A stretch of 8,154 nt of DNA from Candidatus Wallbacteria bacterium. Its GTDB lineage: Bacteria > Muiribacteriota > UBA6191 > JACPRK01. Position 1 is the first letter of the stretch, and the number at the start of each line of letters is the position of its first letter. The position numbers and the translations under genes are program-made. Positions 1 to 6,671 of the stretch are shown here, in pieces. Where the stretch lies: assembly GCA_016199905.1 (NCBI GenBank), contig JACQFU010000076.1, positions 1-8,154 of the forward strand, given 5' to 3'. The notes under the pieces are model-generated. The model saw only the letters and a list, made by a program, of their open reading frames with translations, was not told where the DNA came from and did no database searches.

Positions 1-942
1 AGCCTTCTGCCGGTGCTCTCGCGCGACAACCTGGTCATCTTGGAGTCGACCGTGGCGCCGCGCACGACCGAGGACGTGCTCGTGCCGATTCTGGAGCGTT
101 CGGGGCTGAAAGTGGGCGACGGCCTACACGTTGCCTACTGCCCGGAGCGCGTCCTTCCGGGACGCACGCTTCGGGAGTTGGTCGAAAACGACCGCATCAT
201 CGGGGGGGTCGACAGTCGGTCGGCCGAGCTGGCGATGCAGCTCTACAGCCAGGTCGTGGACGGACCGATCGTCGCGACCGACGCGACCTCCGCCGAACTC
301 TCGAAGCTGATGGAGAACGCCTCCCGGGATGTCAACATCGCGCTGGCCAACGAGCTGGCGAGGGTTTGCACGCATTTCGGAAGGGACGCCAGGTCGGTCT
401 TTGCCCTGTCGAACCGCCATCCCCGCGTCAAGCTGCTGGATGCGGGTCCCGGCGTCGGCGGGCACTGCATCCCGGTCGATCCGTGGTTTCTGATCCAGGC
501 CCTGCCGCAGGACTGCCGACTACTGCGCACGGCCCGCGAGATCAACGACCAGCAGCCGGCTCGCGTGATGCAGCGCGTCAAAGAGATCGTCGGCTGGCCA
601 CCCGGCCCCAAGGTGACGATCCTGGGACTGGCGTACAAGGCCGACGTGGACGACGTTCGCAACAGCCCGGCCGTGCAGCTAGCGAGAATGCTCGCAGGCG
701 AGGGCTACGAACTCGGGATTTGCGACCCTCACGTCCGAAGCATCGACCTGCGCCTGACGCCTCCAACACCGGCGCTGGAAGGGACGGACTGCGTCCTGGT
801 GCTCACCGGACACTCGGAGTTCCTGCTCCTCGATCCCCTGCAGGTCCGTCAGGTCGTCCGCACGGCCAACCTGTTGGACACGCGGGGGGCGTTGGACTCC
901 AAGCAATGGGCCGCCGCGGGATTTGCCGTCCACACCCTCTGA
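1..942 (+). CDS. wecC: UDP-N-acetyl-D-mannosamine dehydrogenase (WecC-type), 5' end cut off by the window
   Basis: An NAD-dependent UDP-sugar 6-dehydrogenase, which oxidises UDP-ManNAc (or a close UDP-HexNAc) to the uronic acid used in surface polysaccharides. The frame is open from base 1, so the gene starts upstream; 313 residues are visible against about 420 for the family. The missing part is the N-terminal Rossmann NAD-binding segment. Visible motifs in order are ESTVAPRTTE, then CPERVLPGR (typical of the WecC/HexNAc branch rather than UDP-glucose dehydrogenase), then the central helix with KLMENASRDVNIALANELA. Next come NRHPRV and GPGVGGHCIPVDPWF, whose Cys is the catalytic nucleophile, and then the C-terminal UDP-binding domain with GLAYKADVDDVRNSP. 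It ends at TGA 940-942. The family call is firm. The exact sugar substrate is inferred from motifs, and a UDP-GlcNAc or UDP-GalNAc dehydrogenase is possible. No other sugar gene is visible beside it; any partner would lie to the left. Confidence 0.93.
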   Translation, partial: SLLPVLSRDNLVILESTVAPRTTEDVLVPILERSGLKVGDGLHVAYCPERVLPGRTLRELVENDRIIGGVDSRSAELAMQLYSQVVDGPIVATDATSAELSKLMENASRDVNIALANELARVCTHFGRDARSVFALSNRHPRVKLLDAGPGVGGHCIPVDPWFLIQALPQDCRLLRTAREINDQQPARVMQRVKEIVGWPPGPKVTILGLAYKADVDDVRNSPAVQLARMLAGEGYELGICDPHVRSIDLRLTPPTPALEGTDCVLVLTGHSEFLLLDPLQVRQVVRTANLLDTRGALDSKQWAAAGFAVHTL

Positions 943-1047
943 GAAGCACGTAAGTGAGCGCGCAGCGAGGTGGCCGCCGTGTCCCGGCATCGTGCAGCTT
1001 GCGGGCGGGGATGAACGCCGGAAATCGCAGGGTGGGGTCGTTGATGA
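943..1047. other. Unexplained spacer between wecC and the hydrolase remnant
   Basis: About 105 bases with no convincing gene on either strand. A plus-strand frame through 999-1019 reads LRAGMNA, which faintly recalls the L-x-AGM block that precedes the C-terminal part of TesA-like hydrolases. The stretch may therefore be a more decayed, frame-shifted part of the same old gene. No terminator with a T-run is visible after wecC. Tandem stops TGA TGA at 1042-1047 close the frame of the downstream remnant. Confidence 0.35.
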
Positions 1048-1251
1048 AGCCGCGACACCAGGGCGTTCCGGTCGGTCGCGATCGCGCGCCACGTTCCGCT
1101 GGCGCCGGGGCTGCTCGACGGGGTCTGGGGCCACCCGGAACTCTGGCTCGCCAACGGACATCCAAACGCAGCCGGCCACAGCGCGATTGCCGAGAACGTC
1201 TGGCGGGTCTTGCAGCCCGTGGCGCGGAAACTGGGCAGCAAGGGGCGCTGA
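1048..1251 (+). pseudogene. C-terminal remnant of a TesA-like SGNH/GDSL hydrolase (arylesterase or thioesterase I family)
   Basis: The frame read from 1048 to the TGA at 1249-1251 gives 67 codons. These match the family's C-terminal end as I know it: TRAFRSVA, VPLAPGLLDGVWGHPEL, then HPNAAGHSAIAENVWRVLQP. Intact members carry the catalytic pair in a D-G-I-H-P-N block. Here it reads ANGHPN, so the Asp is replaced by Asn and one residue before His is missing. Two in-frame TGA codons at 1042-1047 lie directly upstream, no plausible start or RBS is present, and the N-terminal GDS nucleophile block is absent. The fragment is therefore very unlikely to be active. It converges on hypE, with 14 nt between the two stop codons. 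The family match comes from recognised motif spacing, not from an alignment. Confidence 0.6.
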
Positions 1252-1265
1252 CGCCGGGGGGCGGA

Positions 1266-2321
1266 CTAGCAGATCCTCGGCAGCTGTTCGCCGGAGAGCA
1301 GCGACACGACACGCTCGCCGCCGGCTCGGGAGAGCAGCGTCACGATCCCGGGATGGTCTTCGACCACGCGGCCGATCAGGGCAGCATCGCGACCCAAAGG
1401 ATGCGAACGCACCAGTTCGAGCAGCCGCTCGGCGTCGGCCTCGCCCACGGCGGCAACCAGCCGGCCCTCGCACGCGACGTAGAGGGGGTCCAGCCCCAGC
1501 ACCTCGCACGCGGCGACGACCGAGGGTCTGATCGGAATAGCAGTCTCCTGGAGCTTCACGCCGACCTTCGAGGCCGCCGCCATCTCGTTGAGCGCGCTCG
1601 AGAGCCCGCCGCGCGTCGGGTCGCGCATGCAGGCGATGGATGGGCAAGCCTCCAGCATGACGCGCGTCAAATCGGCCAGGGGCGCCGAGTCGCTTACGAG
1701 TTGCGTCTCGAACTCCAGCCCCTCGCGCACGGACAGGATGGCAATCCCGTGATCGCCGACAGGACCCGAGACCAGCAGCCGGTCGCCGGCGCGCGCGGAA
1801 CTGATTGAGAGCGAAACCCCGGGCTGTACGACGCCGATCCCCGACGTCGTGATGAACACCTTGTCGCCCTTGCCTCGGTCGACTACCTTGGTGTCGCCCG
1901 TGACCAGTTGCACGCCCGACCGATCGCACGCGGCCCGCATCGAAGCTGCTATGCGGGCCAGCTCTTCCAGCGGCAAACCCTCCTCCAGGATGAACGCGGC
2001 ACTCATCAGCAGCGGCCGCGCGCCGCCGACTGCCAGGTCGTTCACCGTGCCGTGGATCGCCAGGCTGCCGATGTCTCCTCCCGGGAAGAAGATCGGACGG
2101 ACCACGAAGGAGTCGGTCGTGAAAGCCAGCCGCGCTCCGGCCGGCAGGTCGACGGGGCAGACGGCTTGATCTTCCAGCCGCGACAGGATCTCTCCGCCCA
2201 GGGCCGGCATGAAGAGGTCGCGGATCAGGTTGGCTGTGAGCCGCCCACCGCTGCCGTGACCGAGCACGATGCGGTCGTAGCGGCCGAAGGGGACCGGGCA
2301 TGACGCGCCCAAGTCCTTCAT
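1266..2321 (-). CDS. hypE: HypE, carbamoyl dehydratase of [NiFe]-hydrogenase maturation
   Basis: A cytoplasmic ATP-dependent dehydratase, 351 residues, of the PurM/AIR-synthase-like fold. HypF carbamoylates its C-terminal cysteine, and HypE converts that thiocarboxamide to a thiocyanate, the source of the CN ligands of the NiFe active site. The N-terminal glycine-rich stretch LGHGSGGRL (20-28), the FTTDSF block near 68-72, VNDLAVGG (93-100), TGDTKVVDRG (141-150) and CMRDPTRGGL (231-240) are the expected nucleotide-binding motifs. The protein ends exactly in PRIC, so the acceptor is Cys351. The ATG at 2321 overlaps the hypD stop as ATGA, and a GGAGAAGAGG purine stretch lies just upstream. The frame stays open 45 codons further up, but that part lies inside hypD and is not conserved-looking. 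It is the last gene of the operon. Length is normal for the family (about 340). Confidence 0.97.
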   Translation of the reverse strand: MKDLGASCPVPFGRYDRIVLGHGSGGRLTANLIRDLFMPALGGEILSRLEDQAVCPVDLPAGARLAFTTDSFVVRPIFFPGGDIGSLAIHGTVNDLAVGGARPLLMSAAFILEEGLPLEELARIAASMRAACDRSGVQLVTGDTKVVDRGKGDKVFITTSGIGVVQPGVSLSISSARAGDRLLVSGPVGDHGIAILSVREGLEFETQLVSDSAPLADLTRVMLEACPSIACMRDPTRGGLSSALNEMAAASKVGVKLQETAIPIRPSVVAACEVLGLDPLYVACEGRLVAAVGEADAERLLELVRSHPLGRDAALIGRVVEDHPGIVTLLSRAGGERVVSLLSGEQLPRIC

Positions 2322-3436
2322 GACGCGGACCTCTTCTCCGGAGTCCCGGGCAGATGTCGTCCTGCGGCGTGGTAGGCGGCGCAGGCTCCCTCCGTCGATA
2401 CCATCGTGGCCCCCAGCGGCGTCTCGGGAGTGCACTCCTTGCCGAAGGCAGGACACTGAGGCGGCTTCTTCAGGCCCCTCAAGATCTCGCCGCTGATGCA
2501 GACCGTCGACTCCTCCGTCCGGAGGTCGCCGACACCGTAGATGCGCTCAGCGTCGAAGGCGTGGTACTGCTCGCGGAGTCTGAATCCGCTCGCCGGGATC
2601 GTTCCGATGCCGCGCCATTTGCGGTCGACGGTCTCGAAGACCTCCTGCAGCAGGCGCAGGGATGCCGGGTTCCCCTCGGGCCTGACAGCCCGCCGATATT
2701 GGTTTTCGACCTGCGCCCGGCCCTCCTCGAGTTGTCGCACGGTCATCCAGATTCCTTCGAGGAGATCCAGCGGCTCGAAGCCGCCGATCACGATCGGCAC
2801 GCCGCACTTGCGGGCGAGCGGCTCGTATTCGGAAGTCCCCATCACGGTGCAGACGTGCCCCGGTCCCAGGAGACCTTGCACGCGATTGTCAGGCGATTGG
2901 AAGATCGCTTCGATCGCGGGCGGCACCCGTACGTGACTCACGAGCATGCTGAAGTTGGCGATGCAGCGTTTTCGAGCCACGTGGACGGCCATCGCGTTGG
3001 CCGGCGCCGTCGTCTCGAACCCCACGGCGAAGAACACCACACGCCGCTCGGGATGGGCTTCCGCCAGTTGCAAAGCGTCCAGCGGCGAGTAGACGATCCG
3101 CACGTCGCAGCCGGCGGACTTGAGCTGCAGCAAGTCGCCGTGCGAGCCCGGGACCCGCAGCATGTCGCCGAACGAGCAGAAGAGGACCCCGGTTTGCGAG
3201 GCGATGGCGTGGGCGCGGTCGATCGTTTCCAGCGGCGTGACGCAGACCGGGCAGCCCGGACCGTGGACCAGCTCGATCTGCGGCGGCAGCAAGCGATCGA
3301 CTCCGTAGCGGACGATGCTATGGGTCTGGCCGCCGCAGACCTCCATCAGGGTCCACGGCCGCTTGACCGTGCGCGCGATGCTGTCGGCCAAGCGCTGCAC
3401 GGAGTCGGCTTCGCGGTACTCGTCGAGGAACTTCAC
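2318..3436 (-). CDS. hypD: HypD, iron-sulfur scaffold for Fe(CN)2CO assembly
   Basis: HypD forms a complex with HypC that holds the iron while the CN and CO ligands are added, and it supplies electrons through a [4Fe-4S] cluster. With the GTG start at 3436 it has 372 residues, normal for the family. Conserved blocks are CGGQTH (Cys34), GPGCPVC (Cys62, Cys65) and GFETTAP (139-145). The C-terminal cluster cysteines are 313, 328, 335 and 352, inside CISGEIL, PPQCPAFGKEC and EGACAAYH. The GTG start is chosen because the sequence from here reads KFLDEYR, as in other HypD proteins, and because the codon forms GTGA with the hypC stop, a 4-nt overlap suggesting coupled translation. The stop overlaps the hypE ATG by 4 nt in the same way. 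The frame continues far upstream, but only as antisense-like low-complexity Arg/Pro sequence. Confidence 0.96.
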   Translation of the reverse strand: MKFLDEYREADSVQRLADSIARTVKRPWTLMEVCGGQTHSIVRYGVDRLLPPQIELVHGPGCPVCVTPLETIDRAHAIASQTGVLFCSFGDMLRVPGSHGDLLQLKSAGCDVRIVYSPLDALQLAEAHPERRVVFFAVGFETTAPANAMAVHVARKRCIANFSMLVSHVRVPPAIEAIFQSPDNRVQGLLGPGHVCTVMGTSEYEPLARKCGVPIVIGGFEPLDLLEGIWMTVRQLEEGRAQVENQYRRAVRPEGNPASLRLLQEVFETVDRKWRGIGTIPASGFRLREQYHAFDAERIYGVGDLRTEESTVCISGEILRGLKKPPQCPAFGKECTPETPLGATMVSTEGACAAYHAAGRHLPGTPEKRSAS

Positions 3437-3678
3437 TGGCCTGCGCCGCCTTCGAGCCTGCCCATCTCCTCCAACAACGCGAACACGCGGCGGGCTTCCT
3501 GCTCGTCGAGCTTGGACAGCGCAAATCCGACGTGGACGATCACGTAGTCGCCCGGTACGGCGTCGGGCACGTGCTCGAGGCAGACCTTGCGGGCAACGCC
3601 GCCGAAGTCGACCTTGCCCATCAGCAGGTCTCGCTCGCGCCCCACCTCGATCACTCTTCCGGGAATTCCCAGGCACAT
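3433..3678 (-). CDS. hypC: HypC, hydrogenase maturation chaperone (HypC/HupF/HybG family)
   Basis: A small 81-residue chaperone that binds HypD and carries the Fe(CN)2CO moiety to the hydrogenase large-subunit precursor. It starts MCLGIPGRVIEV, the family signature; Cys2, exposed after removal of Met1, is the essential ligand. The central VDFGGVARKVCLE and PGDYVIVHVGFALSKLDEQEA segments are also standard for this beta-barrel protein. The ATG at 3678 is fixed by the MCLGIPG requirement, and a GGAG lies 4 nt upstream. It begins 38 nt after hypF ends and overlaps hypD by 4 nt. The frame runs open far upstream, antiparallel to nothing real and overlapping hypF, so the long version is rejected. 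Only one HypC paralogue is present in the window. Confidence 0.96.
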   Translation of the reverse strand: MCLGIPGRVIEVGRERDLLMGKVDFGGVARKVCLEHVPDAVPGDYVIVHVGFALSKLDEQEARRVFALLEEMGRLEGGAGQ

Positions 3679-3716
3679 AGGTCTCCGCCGTTCGTCCTCG
3701 AGCCCCCGTTGGCAGT

Positions 3717-5972
3717 CTACAACACGGGTCCGCGCCCCAGGCTCTGGCGAAAAAGCCGGCGCGTGGCGATGGCGGCCTGGCCCAGGGCGAGGCCGCCGTC
3801 GCCGCAGGGGACGCGCGCCTGGAGCAGCACCTCGAAGCCGGCGCTTTCCAGCCGGACGACCGTCTGCGCCGCCAGCCGCGCGTTCTGGAAGCAACCTCCG
3901 GACAGCGCCACGACACCGATTCCACTGCGCGCTCGCAGCAGCCGGCAGGCGTCCTCGATGGCCGAGGCGAGCGCGGAGTGAAAGCGGCAACCGATGACGG
4001 CCGGGCCGGCGTCTCGCCGGGCGTCGGCCATGACGGCCGCGATCGTCGGGCGCGCGTCCAACTCCAGAAGCGACCCGTCTATCACCGGGAGCGGGTAGGG
4101 CGGCATGTCCAGGTCGAGCGACGCAGCTTCCAGCTCCATCGCGGCTTGGCCCTCGTAGCTGCACGTCTCCCGAAGCCTTGCCAGACACGCCACTGCGTCG
4201 AAGAGTCGCCCGGCGCTTGAAGTGAGCGTCGTGTGGGCGCGCTTGCGGACCATCGCCTCGACGAGCTCGGTCTTCGTCGAACGCGTGCCGGGCCAAGGCT
4301 GTCCGGCCTCGACGGCGTGAGCCAGCGCCAATCGCCACGGCTCTCGCGCGGCCAGGTCGCCGCCGACCATCGGAACGGGGCGCAGTCTGCCGGCGCGCTC
4401 GAAGCCGTCGAGGTCGGCCACGAGGAACTCGCCGCCCCAGATGGTGCCGTCGGGACCAAAGCCGGCGCCATCCCAGGCGACGCCGATGACGCGCTCGTTG
4501 CGGCCATTGTCGACCAGGCAGCTCGCGATATGGGCGTGATGGTGCTGCACGGCCACGGCGGGCAGCCCCAGGTCCAGCGCGAGACGGGTGCTGTGGTAGT
4601 CGGGATGCAGGTCGTGCGCGACGGCGCGGGGCGTCACGTCGAAGAGGCGCTGCAGGTGCTCGCGCACCGTCTCGAAAGACCGCTGGGCCTCGAGCGTATC
4701 GAGGTCGCCCAGGTGCTGCGAGAGCACGGCCGTTCCCTCGCGCGCCAGGCAGAAGACACTCTTGAGATCCCCGCCGGCCGCAAAGACGCCGGGGCCCGTC
4801 ACGCACAAAGGAAGCGTATCGGGAACATACCCGCGCGCCCGGCGCAGCAGTCGCTCGTGCCCCAGAAACGAACGGACGACCGAATCGTCCGAGGGCGTCA
4901 CGATGTCGCGGTCGTGGAGCAGGAACGCATCGGCTATCGGGCCCAGGGTCTGGAGCGCAAGTTGGTTGTCCCAGACGATCGGCTCTTCGGAACGGTTGCC
5001 GCTGGTCATCACGAGCGGTCCAGAGAACTCCGCCAGCAAGCGGTGGTGGAGCGGCGTGTAGGGAAGCACGGCACCCAGCTCGTCAAGCCCGGGTGCTACT
5101 CCCGGGGCAAGTCCGGCCGCCAGGCCCCGCTTCAGGAGCACGATCGGCGCGCGACGCGACGCGAGCGACCGGCGGTCCTCGTCGCCGACCCGTGCCGCCT
5201 GCTCGAGCGCAGCGAGCGTTGGAAACATCACGGCGAAGGGTTTGGCGCACCGCGCCTTGCGGCGGCGCAACGTCTGAACCGCCGCCTCATTGGTGGCGTC
5301 GCACGCCAGGTGGAATCCTCCCAGCCCCTTCACTGCGAGGATGGCCCCACGGCGCAGCGCCCGGACAGCAGCTCCGACCGGGTCTTCGCTCGAGTCGAGG
5401 CCGACGGTCGTCAGTCGCGGGCCGCAATCGGGGCAGGCGGTCGGTTGCGCGTGGTAGCGCCGATGGCTGGGTTCGGCGTACTCGGCCGCGCACGGCTCGC
5501 ACATCGTGAAGCTGGCCATCGTCGTCCGGGGCCGGTCGTAAGGAAGCTCGCGGACAATCGAATAGCGCGGGCCGCAGTCCGTGCAATTGATGAACGGATA
5601 CCGGCTGCGCCGATCCGCCGGGTCGCTCATCTCGCCCAGGCACGCCGGGCAGGCCGCCAGGTCCGGCGAGAGGCGCGCGTGGCGGGTCTCTCCCGGCCTG
5701 CTCTCGACGATTGAAAAAGTCTCGCGACCCGCGGGCTCGGCTTCGCGCGCGTCGATTGCTTCCACGCGCGCAATGGCCGGAGCGCCCGAGCGCAACTCCC
5801 GCACGAACGCCTCGATTGACGAAGAGTCGCCTTCGACGTCGACGACCACGGCGCCGCTCTCGTTCCAGACGGCGCCCGTCAGGCCCCGCGACACGGCCGT
5901 TCGATAAACAAACGGCCGGAAGCCGACTCCTTGCACGGTGCCGCGAATCACCACGATGCGACGGCAGCGCAT
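3717..5972 (-). CDS. hypF: HypF, carbamoyltransferase of [NiFe]-hydrogenase maturation
   Basis: HypF uses carbamoyl phosphate and ATP to carbamoylate the C-terminal Cys of HypE, the first step of cyanide ligand synthesis. The 751-residue protein has all four regions in order. An acylphosphatase-like domain (about 1-92) has RGTVQGVGFRPF with Arg19, and Asn37. Two zinc fingers follow, each C-x2-C-x18-C-x2-C, at Cys108/111/130/133 and Cys158/161/180/183. A YrdC-like domain (about 195-380) has KGLGGFHLACDA, KPFAVM and TSGNRSEEPI. A Kae1/TobZ-like carbamoyltransferase domain (about 395-745) has HDLHPDYHST, HHHAH at 477-481, AWDGAGFGPDGTIWGGE and ALSGGCFQN. The ATG at 5972 is chosen because acylphosphatase homology starts at once (CRRIVVIRGTVQG). 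An upstream GAGGGG is somewhat far, about 15 nt. The frame extends 51 codons further up but overlaps the preceding gene and is Pro/Arg-rich. Length and residues indicate an intact enzyme. Confidence 0.97.
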   Translation of the reverse strand: MRCRRIVVIRGTVQGVGFRPFVYRTAVSRGLTGAVWNESGAVVVDVEGDSSSIEAFVRELRSGAPAIARVEAIDAREAEPAGRETFSIVESRPGETRHARLSPDLAACPACLGEMSDPADRRSRYPFINCTDCGPRYSIVRELPYDRPRTTMASFTMCEPCAAEYAEPSHRRYHAQPTACPDCGPRLTTVGLDSSEDPVGAAVRALRRGAILAVKGLGGFHLACDATNEAAVQTLRRRKARCAKPFAVMFPTLAALEQAARVGDEDRRSLASRRAPIVLLKRGLAAGLAPGVAPGLDELGAVLPYTPLHHRLLAEFSGPLVMTSGNRSEEPIVWDNQLALQTLGPIADAFLLHDRDIVTPSDDSVVRSFLGHERLLRRARGYVPDTLPLCVTGPGVFAAGGDLKSVFCLAREGTAVLSQHLGDLDTLEAQRSFETVREHLQRLFDVTPRAVAHDLHPDYHSTRLALDLGLPAVAVQHHHAHIASCLVDNGRNERVIGVAWDGAGFGPDGTIWGGEFLVADLDGFERAGRLRPVPMVGGDLAAREPWRLALAHAVEAGQPWPGTRSTKTELVEAMVRKRAHTTLTSSAGRLFDAVACLARLRETCSYEGQAAMELEAASLDLDMPPYPLPVIDGSLLELDARPTIAAVMADARRDAGPAVIGCRFHSALASAIEDACRLLRARSGIGVVALSGGCFQNARLAAQTVVRLESAGFEVLLQARVPCGDGGLALGQAAIATRRLFRQSLGRGPVL

Positions 5973-5991
5973 GCGGAAACGGCGGCGCCCC

Positions 5992-6579
5992 TCAGCGAAC
6001 GCCGGTCGCCGGAATGGTCGCCGCGGCGGCGGCAGGCTTGGGCCAGATGGGGGGCCAGGTGTTGGGATGGTTTTCGACGCACTCGGGCGGACGGTTCTCC
6101 ACGCGCAGGACTTCGACTGGGACACCGGCAGCGGCCAGCGACTCCAGCGCGGCCTGGAGGCAGTCGGCCGTGGGGCAATACGACTGGCTGTCCTGGTCGA
6201 CCGTGACCTTCGTCAGCTTGCGCCCGTCGCGATCGACGCGGATGCCGCCCGCTGCGAGCACGGGCCGGCCGCCGGACAGAATCGGGTGCGAGTAAACGCT
6301 ACCGCTCGTGTCCGCCGGTTCAGGGCCGATGGCGAATCGTCCGTCGATCGGAAGCGAAAACTTGTAGCGCGCGCCGGTCTTTAGTTTCGTCAGGTCGGCC
6401 GCCTTTCCAACGTAGAGAATGCGAGCCACGTCTCCGCCGGCCGTTCGCAGCTTCGCCATCAACGGCGCCAGCGGAACGCGGCAGTCGAACACGGGCCGTG
6501 GGGCGGGGGAAGCGCCGAACGTCCAGCCGGCAGCCAACCCCAAGAGCAGGATGGAAGTTATAGCCTGTCTCGTGTTCAT
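5992..6579 (-). CDS. Exported protein of unknown function, first gene of the hyp operon
   Basis: Not assigned to a named family. The 195-residue product begins with a typical signal peptide: MNTR, a hydrophobic run ITSILLLGLAAGW, then a small-residue cleavage region near FGAS (about 21-24). It is therefore probably periplasmic or secreted, with no later membrane segment. The mature part includes RYKFSLPIDGRFAIGP (71-86), YSHPILSGGRPVLAAGGI (96-113), RVDRDGRKLTKVTVDQDS and YCPTADCLQAALESLAAAGV. Cysteines are at 33, 135, 140 and 167. The HPILSGGRPVLAAG block followed by a short beta pair and Y-x-P recalls, from memory, the HSxLxxGxPVxAAGE...SGHYxP module of many uncharacterised and toxin-like proteins; this is a weak lead only. 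The C-terminus is Pro/Ala-rich. The ATG at 6579 is preferred over an upstream in-frame start because it begins the signal peptide and has GAGG 4 nt before it. The stop lies 19 nt before hypF, which suggests co-transcription. Confidence 0.72.
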   Translation of the reverse strand: MNTRQAITSILLLGLAAGWTFGASPAPRPVFDCRVPLAPLMAKLRTAGGDVARILYVGKAADLTKLKTGARYKFSLPIDGRFAIGPEPADTSGSVYSHPILSGGRPVLAAGGIRVDRDGRKLTKVTVDQDSQSYCPTADCLQAALESLAAAGVPVEVLRVENRPPECVENHPNTWPPIWPKPAAAAATIPATGVR

Positions 6580-6616
6580 CCGACCTCGAGGCAGCGGACG
6601 TACCTCATAAGTAGTG

Positions 6617-6635
6617 GTATGGTGATTCACATTAC
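6617..6635. promoter_or_regulatory. 19-bp imperfect inverted repeat in the divergent intergenic region, possible operator
   Basis: GTATGGTGA-T-TCACATTAC pairs at 7 of 9 positions around a single central base, with a perfect GTGA/TCAC core. It lies roughly midway between the start of the minus-strand exported-protein/hyp operon (6579) and the plus-strand gene starting at 6672, in a locally AT-richer stretch. Such symmetric sites often bind dimeric regulators. The half-site recalls CRP/FNR-type boxes, but the one-base spacer does not fit their usual 4-6 base gap, so no regulator is named. I see no clear sigma-70 -35/-10 pair on either strand here. Confidence 0.3.
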
Positions 6636-6671
6636 GAAGTCGCGTGAAGGCTGGAGCCACCGGAGGGTGCG

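Noticed and set aside
954..1808. Plus-strand open frame of 284 codons starting after wecC
   Set aside because: Most of it is antisense to hypE and shows no motif. The recognisable hydrolase fragment is in a different frame.
679..2301. Long minus-strand open frame (540 codons) crossing wecC, the remnant and hypE
   Set aside because: It is antisense to wecC and out of frame with hypE. Its translation is Arg/Pro/Gly-rich low complexity with no family motif, a usual product of GC-rich DNA.
3433..4806. 457-codon version of the hypC frame
   Set aside because: Only the last 81 codons match HypC. The upstream part lies inside hypF in another frame and has no motif, so it is not a HypC fusion.
4233..5714. 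Plus-strand open frame of 493 codons opposite hypF
   Set aside because: It lies entirely antisense to a fully conserved HypF. The composition is that of a mirror frame and there is no RBS.
5973..6125. 51-codon N-terminal extension of hypF
   Set aside because: It is Pro/Arg-rich, overlaps the end of the exported-protein gene, and the acylphosphatase domain begins right at the ATG at 5972.
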